DNA of 64,000 bases from positions 2,506,501 to 2,570,500 of the forward strand of contig NZ_OY761445.1 in assembly GCF_963664415.1 (NCBI RefSeq), given 5' to 3'. A program made the position numbers and the translations under genes. The DNA comes from an uncultured Desulfobacter sp. GTDB lineage: Bacteria; Desulfobacterota; Desulfobacteria; Desulfobacterales; Desulfobacteraceae. This document shows, piece after piece, positions 54,853-63,644 of this stretch. How positions within the stretch are numbered: position 1 is the first letter of the stretch; each line of letters begins with the position of its first letter. The notes below the pieces were generated by a model, which worked only from the letters and a program-made list of their open reading frames with translations, had not been told where the DNA came from and searched no databases.

Positions 54853-56412
54853 TTATGTCAGCAGATACTCTTTGGCCAAACCTACATATGCATTCTCCTG
54901 TTCCATCTGCCATTTGCGATCATACCCCAGTTCCTCCGCCATGATCCGGGCCACTTCCGGCGCAGCATCGATACTGGCCCGGGCATCCAGAAAAAGGGCA
55001 CGGCTGCGCCGGGCTAAAAAATCCTCCACGGTTCTGGCCATCTCTTCCCTGACCGCCCAGATCACTTCCGCTCTAATATAAGAAAGATTTTTATGGAGTT
55101 TTTCACCCATGGCCGGATCTGCGTTAACGATTTTTTTGATATAAACGGCATCGGACCCATAGTAGCTTAAGGGGTCGTGTTCATCGAAATGCTTTAACCA
55201 TCCATGGATTCTGAGATCTTTAGTGATACAGGGCTGATCTTTCAGCCCTGCCACCAGGGATGCCTGGTTAACGGTTTCTTCGGCCATTTTACGATAAGTG
55301 GTCCATTTGCCGCCGGTGATGGTCACAAGACCCGATTCCGAAACGACTAAATAGTGATCCCGGGAGATGGCTGCCGTGCTTTTTCCTTCTCCGGCTTTAA
55401 CCAGGGGGCGAAGTCCGGCAAAAACGCTTTGAATATCATCCCTGGTAGGATCTTTGGTTAAATAGACGGCCGCATGATCAAGGATGAACTTAATTTCTTC
55501 CTCCAATGCCCTGGGTTCCAGGCTCACATCCGGTACTTGTGTATCTGTGGTGCCCACGACGACCTTGTCATGCCATGGTACGGCAAACAACACCCTTCCG
55601 TCAGTGGTTTGGGGCACCATGATGGCTGAATCTCCAGGAAGAAATTCCTTATCCAGAACCACATGAACCCCTTGGCTAGGCGTAATGATGGGTTCAGCGT
55701 CCGGATTTTCCATTTTAAGTACCTCGTCGGTGAAAACACCGGTCGCGTTGACCACCACCCGGCTGTGAATTTCATACGCATCACCGGTTTCCATATTTTG
55801 TGCGGTTACCCCGTCAATCATTTCACCGGCCCGGGTAAACCCGGTCACTTTCATATAATTGACAGGCACGCCCCCATGTTCAGCCATGGTCTGTGCCAGG
55901 TTGACGGCCAGGCGGGAATCGTCAAATTGACCGTCAAAATAGACCACGCCCCCGCGCAGCCCTTTAGGTTCCAGGGTGGGAATCCGCTTTAATGTTTCTT
56001 CTTTGGAAAGGTGTTTGGAAGATCCAAGGCCAAGTCTGCCTGCCAACAGATCGTAAACTTTCATACCCGCACCGTAAAAAGGGCCGTCCCACCATTCATA
56101 GTTGGGTACGATAAATGCCTGATGACTGACCAGATGCGGGGCATTGCGAATTAAGAGACCACGTTCATGGAGGGCCTCAAGGACCAGGGAAATATTGCCC
56201 TGGCGCAAGTACCTTACCCCGCCGTGTACCAATTTTGTCGACCGGCTGGATGTCCCTTTTGAAAAATCATGTTGTTCCAACAAAAGCGTCTTATACCCCC
56301 TTGATGCGGCATCCAGTCCCACACCCAATCCGGTTGCCCCGCCACCAATAACAACAAAATCCCAATAACCGTCATATCCTGCTATTTTTTTGATCATTTC
56401 TTCACGATTCAT
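54853..56412 (-). CDS. glpD: Glycerol-3-phosphate dehydrogenase, FAD-dependent
   Basis: This 519-residue flavoprotein oxidises glycerol-3-phosphate to dihydroxyacetone phosphate and feeds the quinone pool. The FAD fold VIGGGATGLGVGLDAASRGY is at about residues 18-37, followed by SSRSTKLVHGGVRYL, both characteristic of GlpD. The C-terminal cap domain is present. ATG 56412 after AGGAG is preferred over 56463. It is the first gene of glpD-glpK; no facilitator or repressor is adjacent. Confidence 0.95.
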   Translation of the reverse strand: MNREEMIKKIAGYDGYWDFVVIGGGATGLGVGLDAASRGYKTLLLEQHDFSKGTSSRSTKLVHGGVRYLRQGNISLVLEALHERGLLIRNAPHLVSHQAFIVPNYEWWDGPFYGAGMKVYDLLAGRLGLGSSKHLSKEETLKRIPTLEPKGLRGGVVYFDGQFDDSRLAVNLAQTMAEHGGVPVNYMKVTGFTRAGEMIDGVTAQNMETGDAYEIHSRVVVNATGVFTDEVLKMENPDAEPIITPSQGVHVVLDKEFLPGDSAIMVPQTTDGRVLFAVPWHDKVVVGTTDTQVPDVSLEPRALEEEIKFILDHAAVYLTKDPTRDDIQSVFAGLRPLVKAGEGKSTAAISRDHYLVVSESGLVTITGGKWTTYRKMAEETVNQASLVAGLKDQPCITKDLRIHGWLKHFDEHDPLSYYGSDAVYIKKIVNADPAMGEKLHKNLSYIRAEVIWAVREEMARTVEDFLARRSRALFLDARASIDAAPEVARIMAEELGYDRKWQMEQENAYVGLAKEYLLT

Positions 56413-56465
56413 AGAGGACTCCTGTTTTTCAAAGAAATTTATAAAAAATTCAAATTGAGCCAAGG

Positions 56466-56553
56466 TACCACGGACAACCTGCGTGTTTCAATTCCCACGC
56501 TTTACCGATGGTGCCCTGCTTCAGAAAATGCTAAAGATTTATTTAAAAAATAA
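56466..56553 (+). pseudogene. Possible C-terminal remnant of a serine recombinase
   Basis: A short frame ending at TAA 56551-56553 reads LRVSIPTLYRWCPASENAK. That resembles the C-terminal helix-turn-helix of resolvase/invertase proteins (GVS..TLYRW). No start or catalytic domain is present. If real, it is a decayed scrap at the edge of the accessory region. Confidence 0.35.
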
Positions 56554-56861
56554 AGAAAGGTTAATCTCGAGAAAAAAATGCAGATGAGAATAAAAAAATG
56601 ATCGTAAACAAAATACAACCGAACTGTTTATTCACTGGGGAATCCGGAAAGCAGAGATGAGTGCTTTCAAGATCTGCTAAAAAAAATTTCTGGAATCAAT
56701 TACTCTACGCCACGATAGTTCGGATTGGCTCAAATTAATGTCGACCGGAAAATAACATTAGGCTTCTAATAGAATATACATATCTGATATAGATAAGGCC
56801 AAATCTCGGACACCAACCCCAGGATTGAACAGAACAACCAAAAAACAAACGAGGACGGAAA
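56554..56861. other. AT-rich gap with no gene seen
   Basis: No gene or clear structure was recognised. It begins the accessory region that reaches the right edge. Confidence 0.4.
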
Positions 56862-57098
56862 ATGAATAAAGAACAGGAAAAACTCAAAAGCATTTACATT
56901 GGTTACCACCCCCGGACGCATGACGGTAGCTCTCCACAAACACGCACTCTCAGTGACTCCATTGAAGTAATGGACGCCTTCAACAAAAGACAGGAAAAGG
57001 AAAGATTTCGGGCTGAGGTTGTCGAAATAGCCTACAGTGATCTTTGCGCCGTTGCCGTTATGGAAACAACAATCGACAAAGTCTGGCAGTACATCTGA
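56862..57098 (+). CDS. Small hypothetical protein
   Basis: This 78-residue, highly charged protein (MNKEQEKLKS..., later KRQEKERFRAEVVEI) has no membrane segment. GAGG lies 7 nt before ATG 56862, so translation is plausible. No family was recognised. It lies between the glp operon and the mobile elements. Confidence 0.55.
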   Translation: MNKEQEKLKSIYIGYHPRTHDGSSPQTRTLSDSIEVMDAFNKRQEKERFRAEVVEIAYSDLCAVAVMETTIDKVWQYI

Positions 57099-57491
57099 TG
57101 CTTGTATTTTAGCTGATAACAAAAAAAAGACTGTTTCATAGTTCGGAAAACGCCTATGCCGGGAGCAATATGTACTTGATCTGTTATTGGTGAGAGGCTC
57201 TGGCCTTCAAATAGTCCGGCTCCATACCATAAATACTCGCCTTTGTTTTTCTAAAATCATTTTGGAATCAATTTTTATGATTGCTCCCGAACAAAAGGAA
57301 CCGGGCCTTCATATTGTGAATAGCCCGGTTACAAAAGGGAGAGAAGAATTATGTTAAATTGAAGGGCTGTTGTTTGCATCCTTCAATGAATAAGTTTTTT
57401 ATATCAGCTACACATGATCTGAACCTTACTCAAAGATTACCAGTTGATAAGAATTTTAGAAAAGCAGATACTGACCTTTCAAATTTTTTGA
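57099..57491. other. Gap containing a hairpin
   Basis: There is no gene. AACCGGGC (57299-57306) pairs with GCCCGGTT (57323-57330), with an inner TTCA...TGAA. It may be a terminator without a T run. Confidence 0.5.
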
Positions 57492-57620
57492 GAGCTTCAA
57501 TTAGAGGGGACATATGAATGCGTTCGCGATATTACCAAAAAATCACAGGGGCCATCCAAGGCGTTAGGCAGAAAAAAAACCATCAACACATTACCGCTGG
57601 AGGACCTTAAGTCGAAATGA
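57492..57620 (+). pseudogene. 3' fragment of an unidentified gene
   Basis: An open frame with no start codon ends at TGA 57618-57620 and reads DITKKSQGPSKALGRKKT, then LPLEDLKSK. Its stop overlaps the next start as ATGA, the layout of a coupled gene pair, so the upstream partner seems to have lost its 5' part. The family is unknown. Confidence 0.35.
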
Positions 57621-57937
57621 TTGAGTTAACAACGTTCGAACGAATGAATAAAGCATTACATGATCCAGACTGGACAGCAAAAGCCGATCTGGAATTTAAT
57701 ATTGAAGACTGCTGGATCAGTGAGAGAGTTGGAGGTCAGATCAAGTTCACCAAGAATTACCTTGAATATGTGGTGGCAGATGACCATAAGAAAGCCCTGA
57801 TCGAGTTGGTTGACTCGCCGGATGGCATGTATTCATTAACCAATTCATTCAAGGTCGATGGTGCAATTTACGATCAGTTTGAAGTCATCTTAAAAAAAGA
57901 GAACAAATTATTTGCTTCAGGTATATTGCTGAAATAA
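57617..57937 (+). CDS. Hypothetical protein
   Basis: This 106-residue soluble protein has mixed alpha/beta character and no signal peptide or membrane helix. GGAGG lies 14 nt upstream, and the start overlaps the stop of the fragment before it. No family was recognised. It sits in the accessory region left of the IS91-like unit. Confidence 0.6.
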   Translation: MIELTTFERMNKALHDPDWTAKADLEFNIEDCWISERVGGQIKFTKNYLEYVVADDHKKALIELVDSPDGMYSLTNSFKVDGAIYDQFEVILKKENKLFASGILLK

Positions 57938-57986
57938 GAATTAAGGGCTCCGATCAAAAAGTTGGGGGCCAATTAAAAGTAATAAT

Positions 57987-58391
57987 ATGATTGCCGACCG
58001 GAAAAAAAATTCCAGCAAAATCAAAAATGTCCGTTTAGGACGGACAACGGAGCGTCCCTATTGGATGATGATGCTTTCCATCATTGTACGGGCCGCTCAT
58101 CAAATCGGCGCGGCTGTCTGCCTGGGAGCTTTTCTGCTTGGGGCGGATCTGCCCTGGTCCTACCTGGTCTTGGCAGCGACTTCCGGATGCTTGCTGATGC
58201 TAACCGAGGCACGCCGGCACCGGCAGTTACTCAGGGAAGCGGCTGGTGTCGTCACCCTTGTAAAAACAGCTATCATCGGCATGGCTCTGCATGGCTGGAT
58301 TCCTGTAGTGCCTGCGGTATTATTTGCCTTTGTCTTGGCATCTTTCTATTCCCATGCACCTAAGACGATCAGGCACAGGATTTGGTTTTAG
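57987..58391 (+). CDS. Small hypothetical membrane protein
   Basis: This 134-residue protein has a basic N-terminus (about 25 residues) and about four hydrophobic helices (IGAAVCLGAFLLGA, YLVLAATSGCLLML, VTLVKTAIIGMAL, VPAVLFAFVLASF), so it is an inner-membrane protein. No family was recognised. It lies 49 nt after the preceding hypothetical gene and may be cotranscribed. Confidence 0.6.
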   Translation: MIADRKKNSSKIKNVRLGRTTERPYWMMMLSIIVRAAHQIGAAVCLGAFLLGADLPWSYLVLAATSGCLLMLTEARRHRQLLREAAGVVTLVKTAIIGMALHGWIPVVPAVLFAFVLASFYSHAPKTIRHRIWF

Positions 58392-58877
58392 GCCGGATAC
58401 CGGATATAATTGATCAATCCTTTATGGTATTTCCTGACTGTTTTCGCATCGACACCAGGCAGGAATAACAGAAAAAGGCTCAGGATTTTAAAATTACCAG
58501 AAGGTAAGGACTATCTCCAAGGCAAATCTCTTTTTTAGGGTGGTAAACACAATAGACTCCCTGTGACGCCAGAGCATTTCCAACACTAAAGCTCGTACTC
58601 CAATTGTGAATGACCTGAGCACTGGAGAAAGAAGTGAAAGCCTTTATTGACAACTCTATCTGAGACACATGATAGACAAATGTGTCGCTTTTTTAGGATT
58701 TAATCAGTTCAACGTGCTTTTCAGTGCCCCTGTTTTTTTGTTGTCCGCTGCAAAAGGCTTGTTAAGTGTGTTGTTGAACGAAGCCGCTCGCGCGGCGGAA
58801 AACCCCAAGGTTATGTATACTCCTAATTGTGGGATCAAACGGAAGATCCCAACTATCTATAATTAAAGGAGTATACC
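58392..58877. other. Gap before the recombinase gene
   Basis: No supported gene here. A minus-strand frame (about 58392-58513) reads FLPGVDAKTVRKYHKGLINY before a stop and may be another gene scrap. GACACAT (58664-58670) pairs with ATGTGTC (58680-58686) and is followed by GCTTTTTTAGG, a likely terminator. The left end of the IS91-like unit should lie here but was not located. Confidence 0.45.
58664..58693 (+). terminator. Rho-independent terminator
   Basis: A 7-bp stem GACACAT/ATGTGTC with a 9-nt loop is followed by six T. It may insulate the mobile unit from upstream genes. Confidence 0.65.
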
Positions 58878-59782
58878 ATGAACACATCCGAAGTAAACCG
58901 TTTTAACGAACTCTATGAGCGCCATTTAAAAACCCTTAGACTTCAGGGAAAGGCTCAAAAAACCATTGATGCTTATTCCAGGGCCATCCGGCGGGTAAGA
59001 GATTACTTTGACTGCTGCCCGGACAAACTCGAACCCGAACAACTTGAAGATTACTTTTCCGATCTGGTTGACTCACATTCATGGAGTACGGTCAAAATTG
59101 ATCGCCTTGGACTCCAGCATTTCTGGAAATATGTTTTGAAAAAAGAATGGAATTGGTTAAACATTGTCAAGCCGCCTAAGGTTAAAACCATTCCGGACAT
59201 TTTGACTCCTGGTGAGGTGGAAAAGCTCATCGGTGCGACACGCAAACTGCGTTACCGGGTTTTCCTGCTGACAACTTATTCCATGGGCCTGCGTTTGGGA
59301 GAGGCATTGTCCCTGCAAGTGAGAGATGTTGATGCAGCACGAAAACTTGTCCATATCCGGAGAGGGAAAGGCCATAAAGACCGGCTAATTCCCTTACCGG
59401 ACCGCACCCTGGTCGGACTGCGGGAACTATGGAAAAGACATCAACACCCCAAACTGCTTTTTCCCAATGCCAACGGTTCACTGGAAACCATCCAGAAGGC
59501 AAAATCTCATATGGACCGGGGTGGTGTCCAAAATGCCATGAAGGCTGTAGTCGCCGATTGCGGTATCAAAAAAAAGTTTCCATACACTCTTTGCGCCACA
59601 GTTTTGCGACCCATCTGCTTGAAAAGGGCTTAAGCCTTCGCCACATCCAGGCTCTTCTCGGCCATGCCCGTCCTGAAACAACTGCACGTTACGCACACCT
59701 TACTGATGTCACGGAAAAGGACTGCAGGACGACCATCAATGATTTGATTAACACCATTCATGTAGATTTCTGGAAGGTATAA
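58878..59782 (+). CDS. Tyrosine recombinase, read through a -1 frameshift
   Basis: Frame 0 runs from ATG 58878 (GGAG upstream) to a stop at 59633. It gives the SAM-like N-terminal DNA-binding domain and the start of the catalytic domain (GLRLGEALSLQVRDVD, with the first Arg). The rest, with HSLRHSFATHLL, LGHARPETTARYAHLT and the Tyr nucleophile, lies in the -1 frame and ends at 59782. The two join at A AAA AAG (59570-59576), a classic slippery heptamer. The full product is about 301 residues. Such recombinases accompany some IS91-type transposases. It may instead be a simple frameshift mutation. Confidence 0.8.
59570..59576 (+). promoter_or_regulatory. Possible programmed -1 frameshift site (A AAA AAG)
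   Basis: The heptamer is in register with frame 0 (AAA AAA AAG, codons from 59568). A -1 slip yields KKVSIHSLRHSF and restores the catalytic Arg, His and Tyr of the recombinase. No upstream Shine-Dalgarno-type stimulator or downstream hairpin was obvious. Confidence 0.55.
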
Positions 59783-59784
59783 TC

Positions 59785-60528
59785 ATGCGATTTTCTCATA
59801 TCATTGAAGAATATTATGATGCATTTCTGACTCGTTACGGGGATACGGCATTGCCAGAACAGATCAAAGCCTTAAACGCCATAGTTAGTTGCCGTACACC
59901 AGACGCCGGGCAGATTTATACGGTCTGTCCAGACTGCAATCATACACAACTGCATCCACTGTCCTGTGGAAACCGCAATTGTCCCCATTGTCAAAACCAT
60001 GAGACAAGCCAATGGATTGACCGGCAGCAAAATAAACAGCTTCCCGTCCAGTATTTCATGGTAACTTTTACCTTGCCCTGTCAGTTCAGGGAAGTTGCAT
60101 ACCGGAATCAACGGACAGTTTATTCTCTGATGTTTTCATGTGTATCCAGCACGTTGAAAGAATTTGGGCTAAATCCCCGGCACCTTGGGGCCCAAATCGG
60201 TATGACCATGGTTCTTCACACTCATAGCAGAAGATTGGATTTTCACCCGCATATTCATGTAGTTGTTCCAGGTGGCGGTGTTGACCCATCCAGGCGGCAA
60301 TGGAAAAAGAAAAAAGGCAAGTATTTGTTTAATCGAAAAGCCCTGGCCAAAGTTTTTCGGGCACGTTTCCTGAACGGATTGAATAAAGAGAATTTGCCAA
60401 TTCCCAAAGGTGCTCGTTCCAAATGGATTGTCGATTGTGCCAGGGTCGGAACCGGCATGTCTGCCCTGAAGTACCTGTCCAGATATTTATACCGGGGAGT
60501 GATCAGCGAACGTGATATCATTGCCAAT
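59785..60528 (+). pseudogene. IS91-family Y2 transposase, N-terminal part
   Basis: 248 codons precede the IS21 insertion. A Zn-ribbon (CPDCNHTQ...CGNRNCPHCQ) at about residues 49-72 is followed by the HUH motif in FHPHIHVVVPGGG and the tyrosine region YLSRYLYRGVISE. Frame 0 runs on into the IS to a stop at 60573. Removing the IS and one CAAT joins ANSDNQDGRVTF in frame with the C-terminal part, giving about 350 residues. The element is probably inactive while interrupted. Confidence 0.85.
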
Positions 60529-60540
60529 CATGGTTTTGCT

Positions 60541-60591
60541 AACCTAAAATTGACCCCTTTGAGGGCCAAATGACAACCTAAAATTGACCCC
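60541..60591 (+). repeat. IS21 left-end repeats
   Basis: Two identical 17-bp copies, AACCTAAAATTGACCCC, start 34 bp apart. They match inverted copies at the right end and are the probable transposase binding sites. Confidence 0.85.
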
Positions 60592-60619
60592 CCACTTTGC
60601 ATCAGTACTCTGGTATTGA

Positions 60620-62161
60620 ATGGAGATTTTTAACCCATTACCGGAGACGAAAAGGAGAATGCTTAAAGTGGATCAGTATGATTACATCCGAACAGCTCAC
60701 CGTGTTTATGGAAAGGCCATTAAAGAGCTTGCCAGAGAAACCGGCCATTCAAAAAACACCATAAAAAAAATTTTAAAGCAGGAATACATTGGCTACAAGC
60801 AACGATCTAAACAGCCATATCCCGTTCTTGGTCCTTATATCCAGGAGATAGACCGCTGGCTTGGCGATGACAAGGACAAGCCATACAAACAGCGACATAC
60901 AGCAACCCGGATATACCATCGTCTGAAATCGGAACTCGAGTATTCCGGTGGAGAGACGACGGTTCGCCGTTATGTGCGTGAGGCAAAGCTGAGGCTGGGT
61001 TTAACGAATCAGCAGGCATTTATCCCATCAGATCCGACGACTGCCCAGGAAGCCGAGGTAGACTGGGGAAACTGTCAGGCAGTTATTGCCGGCGAACCCG
61101 TGAAGCTGAAATTATTTTGCATACGTTCAAAATGTTCGGGCAAACACTTTGTTCGCTGTTATCCCTGTGAAAGGCAGCAAGCTTTATTTGACGCTCATAT
61201 CCAGGCCTTTTCATTTTTTGGAGGCGTGTTCCCAGTTCTTATCTATGACAATCTGACAACAGTCGTACAAAAGGTATTTAAAGGAAAAAAACGTCATCTT
61301 CAGGAATCTTATAATCGGTTCAAGGCCTATTACAACTTCGATCCAAGGTTTTGCAATCCCGGCCAGGGCCATGAAAAAGGTGGGATTGAAGGCCTGGTCG
61401 GCTACGCTCGAAGAAATTATATGGTTCCTATCCCACATGCTGACAGCCTGGACGAATTGAACACGCGCCTCCTCGATGATTGCATGGCCTATGGAGAGCA
61501 TCGCATCGCCGGTCAAACACAAAGCGTCAATGAATTGTTTGAATCAGAAAAGCAGGTATTGCTGCCATTGCCGACAACATCGTTCAGTAACGTTGAGACG
61601 TTCATGGTCAGGGTAAACAAATATGCCACCGTTATTATTGACAAGAACCGGTATTCTGTCCCGACGCGCTATGCTTACATGAGAGTGCAGGCGATAGTAG
61701 AGATAGACCAGGTGATCATTTATTGGAGCGGCAGAAAAATAAGCACCCATCATCGGTTATATGGAAATAATAAGTGGAGTTTAAAACCGGAACATTATCT
61801 GGAGTTGATTCGTCAGCGTCCACAATCATTTGATACCGCCCGGCCAATTTTACAATGGCGTGATCAATGGCCGGATTGCCTGGAAAAGTTATTAGAACAT
61901 TTTCGCCGGAAAAACGGTGTAACCAAAGGTACCCGGGAATTTGTCACCGTGCTGATGCTGTACGAAAAATATGCTGTCGACAAGATCGAAGCAGCCGTAA
62001 AGGAAGCACTGAAAAGCAATGTCGGCTGCAGCAATGCTCTCAAGCAGATTTTACACAGTCAAAACATCTCTATGGAGTCCCAATTTGATCCTTTGTCGAA
62101 CTGGGAGACACTGCCCCCTGCTGACATCTCGGCATACGAACAGCTTGGAGGTATCTTATGA
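60620..62161 (+). CDS. istA: IS21-family transposase IstA
   Basis: This is a 513-residue DDE transposase. An N-terminal helix-turn-helix (GKAIKELARETGHSKNTIKKIL) precedes the catalytic core, with Asp in EVDWGNCQA, Asp in VLIYDNLTT and Glu in HEKGGIEGLVGYARR. A C-terminal beta-barrel region follows (KYATVIIDKNRYSVP). ATG 60620 has no clear ribosome site. An in-frame ATG at 60659 is too close to AAGGAG, and GTG 60668 has good spacing from it, so the start is uncertain by about 16 residues. Confidence 0.93.
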   Translation: MEIFNPLPETKRRMLKVDQYDYIRTAHRVYGKAIKELARETGHSKNTIKKILKQEYIGYKQRSKQPYPVLGPYIQEIDRWLGDDKDKPYKQRHTATRIYHRLKSELEYSGGETTVRRYVREAKLRLGLTNQQAFIPSDPTTAQEAEVDWGNCQAVIAGEPVKLKLFCIRSKCSGKHFVRCYPCERQQALFDAHIQAFSFFGGVFPVLIYDNLTTVVQKVFKGKKRHLQESYNRFKAYYNFDPRFCNPGQGHEKGGIEGLVGYARRNYMVPIPHADSLDELNTRLLDDCMAYGEHRIAGQTQSVNELFESEKQVLLPLPTTSFSNVETFMVRVNKYATVIIDKNRYSVPTRYAYMRVQAIVEIDQVIIYWSGRKISTHHRLYGNNKWSLKPEHYLELIRQRPQSFDTARPILQWRDQWPDCLEKLLEHFRRKNGVTKGTREFVTVLMLYEKYAVDKIEAAVKEALKSNVGCSNALKQILHSQNISMESQFDPLSNWETLPPADISAYEQLGGIL

Positions 62162-62910
62162 ACCCAGCAGTCCAGGCAGTCCTCACACAGCACTTAAAAA
62201 CGCTGAAGCTCTCGACGATGGAAAAAGAGTTGGAAGGTCAGATCCGGCAGGCGCATGAGGCGGCCTGCGGCTACGATGAGTTTTTATTGAATCTTGTTGA
62301 AGCGGAAGTTCAAATACGGCAGGAAAACGGTCGCAAGCGACGTCTCAAGGAAGCCAGGTTCCCGATGCAGAAACCGCTTGAAACATTTGATTTTGAGGCT
62401 GCCCCTGATTTGGACGCCCGGTTGATCAAAGAACTTTCAACAGGGACATTCATTAAAGAAGCCCGGAATATAATTTTGATAGGTAAAAGCGGAGCCGGTA
62501 AAACCCATCTGGCAACCAGCATCGGGATGGAAGCCTGCCGGTATGGACATCGAGTTCGTTTTATTACTGGTTGTGGGCTTGCAAACGAACTGACGGAGGC
62601 CAGGGAACAACAGGCTCTGGGTAGAATGATAAAACGATATGCCGGTTATGGGCTGTTGATTCTTGATGAATTGGGGTACGTCCCGTTCAGTAAAATCGGC
62701 GCTGAATTATTGTTCCAAGTCCTTACCGAGCGCCATGAAAGACGTTCGATCATCATCACTACCAATCTTGGTTTTGGTGATTGGACGCAGGTGTTTGGCG
62801 ATGCAAATCTTACCGCTGCTCTGCTGGATCGTGTCACTCACCGGGCTCACATTATTCAATGTAACTGGGACAGTTATCGACTTAAACAGACTTTAAAATC
62901 GAGAGGATAA
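62158..62910 (+). CDS. istB: IS21-family helper ATPase IstB
   Basis: This 250-residue AAA+ protein has Walker A GKSGAGKTHLA and Walker B LLILDELGYVPF. IstB forms oligomers on target DNA and directs IstA. The start overlaps the istA stop (ATGA). It is full length. Confidence 0.95.
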   Translation: MNPAVQAVLTQHLKTLKLSTMEKELEGQIRQAHEAACGYDEFLLNLVEAEVQIRQENGRKRRLKEARFPMQKPLETFDFEAAPDLDARLIKELSTGTFIKEARNIILIGKSGAGKTHLATSIGMEACRYGHRVRFITGCGLANELTEAREQQALGRMIKRYAGYGLLILDELGYVPFSKIGAELLFQVLTERHERRSIIITTNLGFGDWTQVFGDANLTAALLDRVTHRAHIIQCNWDSYRLKQTLKSRG

Positions 62911-62913
62911 AGA

Positions 62914-63174
62914 ATGAAAGAACTGGATGTATATAATCCCCTGAAAGGTCGAAATGAAACGATAAGGATCGAGATCTCCGAAGACTGTACGACCTATTTT
63001 GAAGAGGCGGAGAAGAATGATGATATCCTGAGCATTACAGACACAGATGCCGGTTTGTTAATACAAGAGTGTGGGTGCACAAAACCGATTCTCATAGCTG
63101 TAGAATCACGGGAATCAATTAATTACAGCCAAAAAGGAGCGTTGAAGGCAATAGCCGACTACTGCGTTGGGTAG
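62914..63174 (+). CDS. Small passenger protein of the IS21 element
   Basis: This 86-residue acidic protein lies between istB and the right end, 3 nt after istB, with GAGG before ATG 62914. It contains EDCTTYFEEAEKNDD, a mid ECGCTKP motif and a C-terminal GALKAIADYCVG. No family was recognised. Standard IS21 elements carry only istA and istB, so this is an extra gene, probably cotranscribed. It ends 6 nt before a giant palindrome. Confidence 0.6.
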   Translation: MKELDVYNPLKGRNETIRIEISEDCTTYFEEAEKNDDILSITDTDAGLLIQECGCTKPILIAVESRESINYSQKGALKAIADYCVG

Positions 63175-63242
63175 CCCGTCCGGCCAGGGCCAGGGGATCG
63201 GCCCGGCGCCGGGCCGATCCCCTGGCCCTGGCCGTTACCCAA
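63167..63242. repeat. 54-bp perfect GC-rich palindrome with outer arms
   Basis: Bases 63181-63234 form a spacerless perfect palindrome with 27-bp arms. The arms begin CGGCCAGGGCCAGGGGATCG, and the centre is GGCGCC. Outside it TTGGGTA (63167-63173) pairs with TACCCAA (63236-63242). GC content far exceeds the surroundings. No T run follows. Confidence 0.9.
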
Positions 63243-63289
63243 ACCGGAACTATATAAAAAGCGATAAGAGAATGATTTTAACAACAGGG

Positions 63290-63330
63290 GGGGTCAAAAT
63301 TGGGTTGTCGAGAGGGGTCAATTTTGTGTT
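63290..63330 (-). repeat. IS21 right-end repeats
   Basis: Two inverted copies of the terminal motif lie here: GGGGTCAAAATTGGGTT (63290-63306) and GGGGTCAATTTTGTGTT (63314-63330). Confidence 0.8.
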
Positions 63331-63335
63331 GCAAT

Positions 63336-63644
63336 TCCGACAATCAGGACGGCCGGGTTACCTTCATGTATATTGACGGTAAAACCAAAGAGATGTGCAG
63401 GCGAACCCTTAAAGGAGAGGAGTTTCTGCACCTGATCCTGCTTCATGTGTTGCCCAGGGGATTTCGTAGGGCAAGAGATTACGGCTTTCTTCACGGGAAT
63501 GCCAAGAAATTGCTCTTCCTAGTACAGATGATTCTCCACGTTCGGATTATGGCAATAGTGCTTCGGCCAAGGCCTGTTTTTAAATGCCCCCATTGCGGGA
63601 AGCCTATGAAAATCCTCGGAATAAAGCCTGTCGGTACAGGATAG
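63336..63644 (+). pseudogene. IS91-family Y2 transposase, C-terminal part
   Basis: About 102 codons resume after the IS21: NQDGRVTFMYIDGKTK, GEEFLHLILLHVLPRGF, RRARDYGFLHGNAKKLL and a C-terminal CPHCGKPM knuckle. These are typical of IS91 transposase C-termini. No internal stop was seen, so the insertion looks recent. Confidence 0.85.

Larger units (their letters stand above)
60529..63331 (+). mobile_element. IS21-family insertion sequence, about 2.8 kb
   Basis: It carries istA and istB, overlapping by ATGA, and multiple terminal repeats. Left copies of AACCTAAAATTGACCCC lie at 60541-60557 and 60575-60591. Inverted right copies lie at 63290-63306 and 63314-63330. CAAT at 60525-60528 and 63332-63335 is the likely 4-bp target duplication. 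Excision at CAAT restores the host transposase frame exactly. It also carries an extra small gene and a large palindrome. Confidence 0.88.
58878..63644 (+). mobile_element. IS91-like unit (recombinase plus Y2 transposase), interrupted by IS21
   Basis: A tyrosine recombinase and a Y2/HUH transposase lie 2 nt apart in one orientation. The transposase is split by an IS21-family element at 60529-63331. IS91-type elements move by rolling circle and lack inverted ends or target duplications, so the outer limits are not visible. The range given is the coding minimum. Confidence 0.75.

Noticed and set aside
56487..56500. GTTTCAATTCCCAC, resembling the end of some CRISPR repeats
   Set aside because: Occurs once; no spaced repeats follow and no cas genes are present. 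It also reads as protein in the resolvase-like scrap.
58480..58668. 62-codon minus-strand frame
   Set aside because: GTG start with no ribosome site in a region of scraps; at most part of a decayed gene.
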